Shown here piece by piece: positions 1 to 7,503 of a stretch of 47,197 bases of DNA. Every line of letters begins with the position of its first letter. Position 1 is the stretch's first letter. Origin of the DNA: CAYGZL01 sp964354345 (lineage in GTDB: Bacteria > Chloroflexota > Anaerolineae > Anaerolineales > UBA4823). The notes beneath the pieces are model-generated. The model was not told where the DNA came from and did not search any database. It worked only from the letters and a program-made list of their open reading frames with translations. The translations under genes were made by a program, and so were the position numbers. The DNA lies in assembly GCA_964354345.1 (NCBI GenBank), contig CAYGZL010000147.1:1-47197 (forward strand). Reading direction: 5' to 3'.

Positions 1-2529
1 TGGCGCCACCTGCCTGCCAGACCCGCCCGATTTGTTCCGTTGCCGAATGATCTGCATCCGGCCTTGTTTACCGCGTTACAGGAATGCAATATTCGATCAC
101 TATACAGTCATCAGGCGATTGCCTGGCAGGCTACCCAGACAGGGCGCCATGTGGTTATCTCAACAGGTACCGCCAGTGGGAAGACATTATGCTACAACCT
201 GCCGATCATCGACGCTTTATTACGCGATCCCGCCGCGCGTGCTCTTTACCTTTTTCCGACCAAAGCTCTCGCGCAAGATCAGGTGTCCTCCCTAAAAACA
301 TTGCTTCAGGCGTTGAAACCTTCGGACGCCATCTTACCCGTCTCGATTTATGACGGCGATACACCGGCCAATTCTCGGCCGGCAATCCGAACCAACGCTC
401 GTTTGATCTTTTCTAATCCGGATATGTTGCATACGGGCATCCTACCACACCATACAGTTTGGTCGGATTTTTTTCGTCGCCTCAAGTTTGTCGTAATCGA
501 TGAGATGCATACTTATCGAGGCGTCTTTGGTTCACATGTCGCCAATGTAATTCGTCGATTAAAACGGATCGCCCATTTCTACGGCTCCCAGCCTCAGTTT
601 ATCCTGACTTCAGCGACAATCGCAAATCCAGGCGAGTTAGCCGGACGCCTGATTGAAGAACCGGTTCAAATCATCACAGAAGATGGCGCGGTGCGTGGCG
701 CCAAGACTTTTCTGATCTATAATCCTCCCGTGATAAACCCAGAACTGGGCCTCCGCCGTAGTTCTTTACAGGAGAGCGTCCGCCTGGTAGAGAATTTATT
801 GGAGAATGATATTCAGACAATTATTTTCGGCCGCTCTCGCCGCACAGTTGAATTAATCCTTTCGTTCCTCCGACAGGGGCCACAAACTACTGGAGAAAAC
901 CACTACCGTCTTGAAGCAAAAACCGATGTCCTCGATGAACGTGAAATACCTGTACCGCAGCAACAACTAGCGATTCGCGGTTATCGCAGTGGTTACCTTC
1001 CTGGGCAGCGAAGGGAAATAGAACACGGCTTGCGCAGCGGCACTGTCCGGGCTGTGGTAGCTACCAACGCTCTCGAGCTAGGTATTGACATCGGTGGGAT
1101 GGGAGCGGCGCTGCTGGTTGGTTATCCCGGCACAATCGCGGCTACCTGGCAACAAGCCGGACGCGCCGGGCGAGGAGAAGCTGAATCCCTGGCGATTTTG
1201 GTCGCTACTGCTGATCCACTGGATCAGTTTCTGGCGGCTCATCCAGACTATATTTTTGAGCATTCCCCAGAACAAGCGTTGATTAACCCAGACAATCTGC
1301 TCATCTTGCTGGGTCACCTGCGCTGTGCAGCTTTTGAACTACCTTTCCATAGCGGAGAAGGATTTGGATCTGTGAATCCTTCCCAATTACAAGAATTCCT
1401 GGATTACTTAACCAATGAAGGCGATTTATACCCTTCCGGAAATCGGTATTTCTGGATGGCCAATCAATATCCTGCCCAAACCATCTCTTTACGCAGCGCA
1501 TCAGCAGACAATATTGTCCTGCAATCGGATCAGAATGGCGAAACAATCACAATCGGTACCATTGATCGGGAGAGTGCTTTTTGGATGACGCATCCAGAAG
1601 CAGTTTACCTGCACGAGGCTCAAACCTACCTTGTAGAATCACTCGACCTGGAGAATAACCTGGCTCATTTACGCCGCATGGATACTGATTATTACACTGA
1701 ACCGCGCCGTGAAACCACCGTCAAGCTACTTGAAAAACTAACTGAAGCCTCCGTAGCTGGTGCTATAAAATACTACGGTGAAATCAGCGTCACCAGCCAG
1801 GTCATTGGTTACCGTAAAGTACGCTGGATGACGCGTGAATTGCTGGGGTATGGAGACCTAGACTTGCCTCCCACTGAACTACAAACTACAGCCTATTGGC
1901 TGGCTTTGACCGATGAAACTGTGGCTTGCCTGCGTGAACAAGGTTTGTGGCGCAACGATCCCAACGAGTACGGTCCCAATTGGCGTGACCAGCGTGACCA
2001 GACCAGAGCACGCGACGATTTCCGCTGCCAGGTTTGCGGGATTACCGAGCAAGACCGGGCACATGAAGTCCATCACAAAGTCCCCTACCGCACATTAAAC
2101 TCGTATGAACAGGCAAATCAACTGAGTAACCTGATTACCCTGTGTTCGGATTGCCACCGCCGGGTGGAAACTGTTGTCCGGGTACGCAGCGGGCTGGCTG
2201 GCCTAAGCTTTGTGTTTAGCCACCTGGCTCCATTGTTTCTGATGTGCGATACAGGCGACCTGGGTGTCCATTCTGATCCTCAGTCGCCATTAGGTGGAGG
2301 TCAGCCAACCGTGGTAATTTATGATGAAATTCCTGCCGGGATTGGTTTCAGCCAACGTTTATACGAGATTCACGATGAACTGGTCCGGCGCGCCTCCGAA
2401 CTGGTTCAGACATGCCCATGTAGCGATGGCTGTCCATCCTGTGTAGGTCCCGGTGGAGAGAATGGCCTGGGGGGTAAACAAGAAACACTCGCCATTTTAC
2501 AGGCAATGCAATCTGAGCTGGTTTCATAA
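1..2529 (+). CDS. mrfA: MrfA/YprA-like DEAD/DEAH-box helicase with inserted HNH module and DUF1998 domain (5' end outside window)
   Basis: Probable 3'-5' superfamily 2 DNA helicase of the YprA/MrfA family, which in Bacillus acts with MrfB in repair of mitomycin-type damage. The frame is open back to base 1. The residues before the first possible start (TTG at 40) still match the conserved N-terminal lead-in (PARPARFVPLP), so the true start lies to the left. Counting from 40, visible motifs are Walker A (TGTASGKT), DEMH, LTSATIANP, the helicase C region (ATNALELGIDIGG; QQAGRAGRGE) and the C-terminal DUF1998 zinc cluster (CPC-x3-CPSC followed by GPGGENG). About residues 660-712 form a complete HNH-type module: CQVC, HEVHH, then LCSDCH, ahead of the DUF1998 core. 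The mrfB-like gene follows in the same direction after about 75 nt. Family assignment is strong; HNH nuclease activity is inferred from motif alone. Confidence 0.93.
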   Translation, partial: WRHLPARPARFVPLPNDLHPALFTALQECNIRSLYSHQAIAWQATQTGRHVVISTGTASGKTLCYNLPIIDALLRDPAARALYLFPTKALAQDQVSSLKTLLQALKPSDAILPVSIYDGDTPANSRPAIRTNARLIFSNPDMLHTGILPHHTVWSDFFRRLKFVVIDEMHTYRGVFGSHVANVIRRLKRIAHFYGSQPQFILTSATIANPGELAGRLIEEPVQIITEDGAVRGAKTFLIYNPPVINPELGLRRSSLQESVRLVENLLENDIQTIIFGRSRRTVELILSFLRQGPQTTGENHYRLEAKTDVLDEREIPVPQQQLAIRGYRSGYLPGQRREIEHGLRSGTVRAVVATNALELGIDIGGMGAALLVGYPGTIAATWQQAGRAGRGEAESLAILVATADPLDQFLAAHPDYIFEHSPEQALINPDNLLILLGHLRCAAFELPFHSGEGFGSVNPSQLQEFLDYLTNEGDLYPSGNRYFWMANQYPAQTISLRSASADNIVLQSDQNGETITIGTIDRESAFWMTHPEAVYLHEAQTYLVESLDLENNLAHLRRMDTDYYTEPRRETTVKLLEKLTEASVAGAIKYYGEISVTSQVIGYRKVRWMTRELLGYGDLDLPPTELQTTAYWLALTDETVACLREQGLWRNDPNEYGPNWRDQRDQTRARDDFRCQVCGITEQDRAHEVHHKVPYRTLNSYEQANQLSNLITLCSDCHRRVETVVRVRSGLAGLSFVFSHLAPLFLMCDTGDLGVHSDPQSPLGGGQPTVVIYDEIPAGIGFSQRLYEIHDELVRRASELVQTCPCSDGCPSCVGPGGENGLGGKQETLAILQAMQSELVS

Positions 2530-2543
2530 ACAGCAATCCCGGT

Positions 2544-2575
2544 GTTTGGTGATATCCAACCAAACTGGATATCAC
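2544..2575 (+). promoter_or_regulatory. Overlapping alternative hairpins in the mrfA-mrfB gap
   Basis: Two inverted repeats are interleaved. Arm GTTTGGT (2544-2550) pairs perfectly with ACCAAAC (2559-2565). Arm GTGATATCCA (2549-2558) pairs perfectly with TGGATATCAC (2566-2575), using ACCAAAC as its loop. The arms share bases and cannot both form fully, so the RNA has two exclusive folds (7 bp or 10 bp). No U-tract follows. It lies just after the helicase stop and about 15 nt before the MrfB ribosome binding site. It could be an mRNA-processing or attenuation element, or a protein-binding palindrome; function is inferred. Confidence 0.5.
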
Positions 2576-2603
2576 AAATATGGCATAATAGGTGACGATT
2601 AAA

Positions 2604-3905
2604 ATGCCCACACTGTCGGATAGGCTCAAATCACTGGGTGTGAAGGTTGGCGCCAATAACTTGACTGCGCCACCGCCGCGCCGCGTCCCAACAGACGAAA
2701 CCATCCGGGAGTTGGAACAAATATTATCTGGACGACTGCTGCTTACACACCAGGGTGAAACCTTTCTAATCGAAGCCACATATCCAGCTACTTATCGGCA
2801 TGGCAAGTCAGGTTTATTCACCACGGTTCCTCGTCAGACCCTGGCCAGTTGGGCTAAAGAACCTAACGTCGCCGATCTGCCGATTGACAGGTTTGTCTTC
2901 ATCGACACCGAAACCACTGGGTTATCTGGTGGGACAGGAACTTACGTTTTCCTGGTGGGTGTGGGTCGCTTCGAAGGCGATAACTTCCACCTGGCTCAAT
3001 ATTTCATGCGCGATCCAATTTATGAACCAGGGATGTTATCCGGCCTGGAAGATTTCCTGGCATCCTGCCAGGCTTTGGTTTCATTCAATGGCAAGGCTTT
3101 CGATGCCCCCCTGCTTACTACGCGTTACACCATTCAGGGTTGGTTACCGCCTATCAAAAGTCTGGCACATGTCGATTTATTACATCTGGCACGCCGTTTG
3201 TGGCGCGATCGCTTGTCCAACCGCAGCCTGGGTAGCCTGGAGGTGGAAATTCTCGGTGTAATCCGCACCGAACAAGATATTCCTGGTTGGTTGATCCCCC
3301 AAATGTACAAAGACTTTCTCCATAGCGGTGATCCCGAACCATTACGCAGGGTGGTTTATCACAACGCTATGGATGTCATCTCCCTGGCTGCCTTATTTAA
3401 TTTCATATCCACTATGTTGGCTGATCCGATCACTGGCGGTGCAGAACATGGTACAGATTTGATCGCCTTAGGACGATTGTTCGAAGATCTTGGAGAACTG
3501 GACACTGCGACGCGGCTGTATATCCACGGTTTGGAACATGAGGATGCCCGGTCAGATCGTCTGCCGGTAGTAGCTTTACTTGACGCGATCGAACGCCTGG
3601 CACAAATTTATAAACGACGCAATAACCTCAACGCGTCCCTACCGTTGTGGAAACAAGCCGCCCAACACCAACACCTGCCAGCCTATATCGAGTTGGCTAA
3701 ATATTACGAGCATGTGCAAAGAAATATAGCCGAGGCGATCCACTGGACGCGATCAGCTATTGAACTGGTGAAAACTGGAATGAATGAACACCAATCCGAC
3801 CTGAGGTCTATCGACCGTTTGCGAATGCAAGATGAGTTGGAACACCGCCTGGAACGTTTACAGCATAAGCAAGCCTCAACGGGAAAACCTGACCATGATC
3901 AGTAA
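2604..3905 (+). CDS. mrfB: MrfB/YprB-like DEDD exonuclease with C-terminal TPR region
   Basis: Ribonuclease H-like (DnaQ-fold) metal-dependent exonuclease, 433 aa, equivalent to B. subtilis YprB/MrfB, which partners the MrfA helicase. Start chosen at ATG 2604 because AGGTGA (2590-2595) sits 8 nt upstream; an in-frame GTG at 2592 overlaps that site and is less likely. Acidic catalytic residues are visible: D101 and E103 (FIDTETTGL), D167 (NGKAFDAPLL), and H253/D257 (HNAMD). The C-terminal third (about residues 280-420) is helical and TPR-like (GRLFEDLGELDTATRLY; LAKYYEHVQRNIAEAIHW), as in the Bacillus protein. Adjacency to the helicase supports a two-protein repair system. The MFS gene starts 8 nt after its stop, suggesting cotranscription. 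Confidence 0.9.
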   Translation: MPTLSDRLKSLGVKVGANNLTAPPPRRVPTDETIRELEQILSGRLLLTHQGETFLIEATYPATYRHGKSGLFTTVPRQTLASWAKEPNVADLPIDRFVFIDTETTGLSGGTGTYVFLVGVGRFEGDNFHLAQYFMRDPIYEPGMLSGLEDFLASCQALVSFNGKAFDAPLLTTRYTIQGWLPPIKSLAHVDLLHLARRLWRDRLSNRSLGSLEVEILGVIRTEQDIPGWLIPQMYKDFLHSGDPEPLRRVVYHNAMDVISLAALFNFISTMLADPITGGAEHGTDLIALGRLFEDLGELDTATRLYIHGLEHEDARSDRLPVVALLDAIERLAQIYKRRNNLNASLPLWKQAAQHQHLPAYIELAKYYEHVQRNIAEAIHWTRSAIELVKTGMNEHQSDLRSIDRLRMQDELEHRLERLQHKQASTGKPDHDQ

Positions 3906-3913
3906 TCATTGCT

Positions 3914-5191
3914 ATGAATCTTGAAGTTTATAAATCTCTAAAATTTAATCTTACCGTCAACATCCTGGATGGGGGATTCTTTGGCTTTGCCTTGGGATTT
4001 GCTTCCTTTTCAACCGTGATACCACTCTTTGTCAGTACGATGACGGATTCGGCGATCCTGATCGGTCTGATCCCGGCCATCCATAGTGTTGGCTGGCAGC
4101 TCCCCCAACTCTTACTGGCGAATAAGGTAGCCCAGCAGAGACAGTTCAAACCTATGGTATTACTGAACACGATTCACGAAAGAGTTCCCTTCCTCGGTTT
4201 AGCCATCATTGCCGGGTTGATCCCGGTGATTGGTAAAGAGGTCGCCTTACCATTGACTTTCCTGATGTTGATCTGGCAAGGTCTGGGTGGGGGGATAACC
4301 GCCAATGCCTGGCAGACGATGATCGGAAAAATCATCCCCGCTAATAATCGGGGGATGTTCTTTGGGGCGCAGTCATCCGCCCTTAGCCTGCTGGCCAGCG
4401 TAGGTGCAGTCATTGCCGGTTTTATCCTCGCCAAATATAAAAACTCAACAGGGTTTTCCCTTTGTTTCTTTCTGGCAAGTATCAACCTGGTCATATCCTT
4501 TATCGCGATTGCCTTGACTCGGGAACCGGTGAATGCCCCTGTTGAAACATCCCTTAACCCCACGAATTTCCTGGCGGGTGTAGGCAAGATTCTCAAAAAA
4601 GATAAAAATTTTCGCTGGTACCTGATTGCACGAATGTTGTGCCAACTGTCCGTTATGGGCTTTGCTTTCTACACCGTCTATGCGGTTCGCTACCATGGTG
4701 TCAGTGAAGTAGGCGTCGGGTGGATGACCAGCGTCTTACTCGGTACTCAGATCATCGTCAATCCATTGTTAGGTTGGCTGGGAGACCGCTGGGGGCATCA
4801 TGGTCTTATTGAAATCGGTTTTATCGCGGCAACCCTGAGCACCTTGACCGCTTGGTGGGCACCAGCGCCCGGTTGGTTCTACCTGACATTCACCCTGGCT
4901 GGGATCGCCAATGTCGCCATTTGGACCATTGGCATGGCGATCCTGTTAGAATTTGGAAACGAAACCGAGCGACCCACTTATATTGGAATGGCCAATACCC
5001 TGGTAGCCCCGGTAACAATTTTGGCACCTTTCCTGGGTGGTTGGTTAGCTGATATGGCGGGTTATCAGGCTGCTTTCCTGGCATCAGCCGTATGTGGGGT
5101 TGTGACTACCCTTGTATTTCATTACCAGGTCAAGGATCCCCGGCGCCTCTCAAACCAGGAAAATCAACCAGCCTCGTCAACTGAGGGTTAG
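3914..5191 (+). CDS. MFS transporter
   Basis: Integral membrane protein of 425 aa with about 12 hydrophobic segments, the usual size of a major facilitator superfamily carrier. The N-terminal half contains the run DGGFFGFALGFASFSTVIPL. The loop between helices 2 and 3 is unlike the textbook GxxxDRxGRR, but GWLGDRWG occurs after helix 8, the matching position in the C-terminal half. A cytoplasmic loop with charged residues (LKKDKNFRW, about residues 228-236) separates the halves. The substrate cannot be read from sequence. It starts 8 nt after mrfB without a strong ribosome binding site, so translational coupling is possible. The creatininase-family gene follows 9 nt later, so the transporter may serve that enzyme's substrate; this link is by proximity only. 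Confidence 0.85.
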   Translation: MNLEVYKSLKFNLTVNILDGGFFGFALGFASFSTVIPLFVSTMTDSAILIGLIPAIHSVGWQLPQLLLANKVAQQRQFKPMVLLNTIHERVPFLGLAIIAGLIPVIGKEVALPLTFLMLIWQGLGGGITANAWQTMIGKIIPANNRGMFFGAQSSALSLLASVGAVIAGFILAKYKNSTGFSLCFFLASINLVISFIAIALTREPVNAPVETSLNPTNFLAGVGKILKKDKNFRWYLIARMLCQLSVMGFAFYTVYAVRYHGVSEVGVGWMTSVLLGTQIIVNPLLGWLGDRWGHHGLIEIGFIAATLSTLTAWWAPAPGWFYLTFTLAGIANVAIWTIGMAILLEFGNETERPTYIGMANTLVAPVTILAPFLGGWLADMAGYQAAFLASAVCGVVTTLVFHYQVKDPRRLSNQENQPASSTEG

Positions 5192-5200
5192 ATTACCTGC

Positions 5201-6295
5201 ATGGAAACTAAATTCTTATCTTATGATCAGATGACCTGGCCTGAGGTCGTATCCCTGCCGCCTGATACACCGCTCATCATTCCTCTAGGTGAAGGTCACC
5301 CTCTCAATCTTATCTCCGAAAAGCTGGGAAATCCCCAGCACGTTGGATTACTGCCGGCAATTCCGTTCGGATGGTCCCATAGCGGGTTGCCGGTCCATGA
5401 ATCCTTGCTAGGCAATTTATTGGGCAATCTATTCCATTGCCTGCAAGAAGACGGTTTCACACGGGTAGATGTATTACCTGATCCCGGCCCGGCTGAAACT
5501 GCCTGGTTGCCAGCGGAGGTTGACCGTAACAAAGTCGTTATTATCCCCATCGGTCATACGGAACAGCACGCATATCACCTGCCGTTGTCAACCGATACCC
5601 TGATTATAGAAGCCATCGGTCAGGGAACGGCCGCGGCTATCCCGGACATGGCAGTATGTTTGCCCGTATTCCCCTACGGCGTCAGTACCCACCGTTCATC
5701 CTTTGGTGGAACGCTCAACGTTGGCGGTCGGGCTTTTGAAGACTTTTGGCTGGGAGTGATTGACACGCTGGTCGAACGGGGCTTCGATAAATTTTATTTT
5801 ATCAGCGGACATGGGGGTAACAGTTCGTTTCTTGTAAATATCGTCAAGTATGCTGGAGAACGCCACCGGCGTGTGTTTTGCGCAACCGCCTGGCTTTACT
5901 TATCAGGCCCACATGGAATTGCCTCCCTTGAGCGACATCGCAACTCGCCTATCGGTGGGATGGGGCACGCGTGTGAGTTGGAGACCTCACTGATGCTCCA
6001 CCTGCGACCGGATCTGGTACACATGGACAAAGTTGTTGATGAATTGGATTTTATCGCCACACCCTCTTACTACATGGATTGGGTGGAAGGTGGGGCGTTG
6101 ATCGCCAATCCACCCTGGGACGATGACACCCTTTCCGGTGCGTATGGAGCAGGCAGCCAGGCGACCGCCGAGAAAGGCAAACTCTGGCTGGAGGCAGCTA
6201 TCGCTGAGAAAGCGACCCATGTCCAAGAAATACACCAGCAGCAAGCGCGCCGTGAAGCACGGCGCCAGGCGGGCTTTGGGCTGTGGGGAAGATAG
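5201..6295 (+). CDS. Creatininase-family metallohydrolase with degenerate N-terminal repeat of the fold
   Basis: Metal-dependent amidohydrolase-type enzyme of the creatininase family, which also includes MftE and FAPy deformylase. The functional domain is about residues 108-345. Likely metal ligands are E121 and H123 (GHTEQHAYHLPLSTD), D132, H204 (SGHGGN) and an acidic residue in CELETS (E259/E261). The first 95 residues align to the start of the same domain: WPEVVSLPPDTPLIIPLG, then LPAIPFGWSHSG, then LLGNLFHCLQEDGFTRVDVL, mirroring VVIIPIGHTEQH, LPVFPYGVSTHRSS and WLGVIDTLVERGFDKFYFI. This N-terminal copy keeps an E-x-H but lacks the Asp and the GHGGN loop, so it is probably structural. The substrate is unknown. 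The next gene converges from the right. Confidence 0.88.
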   Translation: METKFLSYDQMTWPEVVSLPPDTPLIIPLGEGHPLNLISEKLGNPQHVGLLPAIPFGWSHSGLPVHESLLGNLLGNLFHCLQEDGFTRVDVLPDPGPAETAWLPAEVDRNKVVIIPIGHTEQHAYHLPLSTDTLIIEAIGQGTAAAIPDMAVCLPVFPYGVSTHRSSFGGTLNVGGRAFEDFWLGVIDTLVERGFDKFYFISGHGGNSSFLVNIVKYAGERHRRVFCATAWLYLSGPHGIASLERHRNSPIGGMGHACELETSLMLHLRPDLVHMDKVVDELDFIATPSYYMDWVEGGALIANPPWDDDTLSGAYGAGSQATAEKGKLWLEAAIAEKATHVQEIHQQQARREARRQAGFGLWGR

Positions 6296-6315
6296 CTGCG
6301 GGTTATAACCTGCAG
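6296..6315. terminator. Short hairpin between convergent genes
   Basis: CTGCGGG (6296-6302) pairs with CCTGCAG (6309-6315) around loop TTATAA, with one G-U pair. It begins directly after the creatininase stop and lies 12 nt from the stop of the converging gene at 6328. No clear T-run follows on either strand, so it may be a weak bidirectional terminator or a 3'-end stabiliser. Confidence 0.35.
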
Positions 6316-6327
6316 TGAGGTACGTTT

Positions 6328-7503
6328 TCAGAATTCCAGATAATAAGGGTGGAACTGGTTAGCACAGGGGTTACCCCAGGCTACGTAAATAACACGTGCA
6401 GTTAGATCCATCACCAACGCGTTGATCGTTTTTTCCCGATCGAGAGGGTTGATGTCATCTGTTGAGTGATTACAAATGGAATTGGGATAATTCAAATGAT
6501 CACGTTGGATCGTTTGGAGAGATTTTATTGAATGAGAGGTTGTACTTTTTAACAGCCTCTCTGCTCGGAAGTAACGGACACGTGTGCCAATAAGCTCATC
6601 TGGCTCATACTCGACCGCCTGCATATTGAAATCGAGGTAGTGGTTGGTATGTAGAACACAGCCATTTTCCTGACCAAGGATGGCAAAACGGCGGGCCGAA
6701 ACTTCAACATTGTACATTTCACCACTCTCATGAGCGATTAAATGATTATAGCCTGCCGCACGTTGCGGTACGAGGGTGCAGCGGATGGCCTCCTCAGGTG
6801 TTTCCGCAGCCAGGACCGCCCGTGACACAACGACTCGGGGGATACCGATACGCGAGTCGGTGGGGTAGACTGAGTCGCAACATTGGGCGATCCCAGCTGC
6901 GTTTAGGCCGATATTGGCTAATAATCCCCCGTAACTCATCGCCAGAAAAGGTGGTTCATCATCGGGAGTAGCATGGAGAATATAGACTTCTGGCTCGTCC
7001 TCGGGAAGCCAATCTTCGTTATGCGCCACCAGGACATGCTCATCCGCTGTTCGATCACTATTTACCCCCATACTGGTACATTTGGTTAAATGTAAAACAT
7101 CCATTGTCACAGCTTCCATGGCATTGAGGGCAACAATATCCTCAAACGCGACCTGAGCGCCTTCAGCCATTCCAATTAACTCTTCAACGTATTGCGGATA
7201 ACGCTCCTGAGCAAAAGGCAGGTACTTTCGCCCCTGGATCTGCGCACCTTCCCAGGTTAGTTGGATTGTCTCGTAAGTGCTCACTAATAAATCTCGGGCA
7301 TTAGTAATGCTGTTTTGTATTTGTGGGGTTACAGTCTCACCAATCTTCCGCCCCATCTGCCGGTGAGATCCTGAGACGCGTACCAGTGGAGGAGGTGACG
7401 TATGGATAATTGGCTTAGGTCCAGAGCGGGACTCATCACCAGATGGCGATCCAACGTGTGGATCGGGAATGCTCCGCAATGTATAGCGTTTCTGATCAGT
7501 CAT
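6328..7503 (-). CDS. C45-type acyl-CoA:6-aminopenicillanate acyltransferase homologue
   Basis: Ntn-hydrolase-like protein of the peptidase C45 / isopenicillin N acyltransferase family, 391 aa. Start chosen at ATG 7503: GGAGGT lies 5 nt upstream and the upstream gene's stop overlaps (ATGACTGA). An earlier in-frame ATG at 7524 would overlap more and lacks that site. The candidate nucleophile is C142 (TKCTSMGV), followed by HNEDW, LANIGLNAAGI and CVLHTNHYL. In classical members the Cys becomes N-terminal after autocleavage behind a Gly; here it follows Lys. No signal peptide is seen. It is the last gene of the minus-strand polysaccharide arm. Possible roles are amide hydrolysis or N-acylation of a cell-surface sugar or peptide; penicillin chemistry is not implied. 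Confidence 0.82.
   Translation of the reverse strand: MTDQKRYTLRSIPDPHVGSPSGDESRSGPKPIIHTSPPPLVRVSGSHRQMGRKIGETVTPQIQNSITNARDLLVSTYETIQLTWEGAQIQGRKYLPFAQERYPQYVEELIGMAEGAQVAFEDIVALNAMEAVTMDVLHLTKCTSMGVNSDRTADEHVLVAHNEDWLPEDEPEVYILHATPDDEPPFLAMSYGGLLANIGLNAAGIAQCCDSVYPTDSRIGIPRVVVSRAVLAAETPEEAIRCTLVPQRAAGYNHLIAHESGEMYNVEVSARRFAILGQENGCVLHTNHYLDFNMQAVEYEPDELIGTRVRYFRAERLLKSTTSHSIKSLQTIQRDHLNYPNSICNHSTDDINPLDREKTINALVMDLTARVIYVAWGNPCANQFHPYYLEF

Noticed and set aside
2348..2779. Minus-strand frame of 143 codons spanning the mrfA-mrfB gap
   Set aside because: It overlaps two well-supported genes and the hairpin region; composition is that of an antisense shadow.
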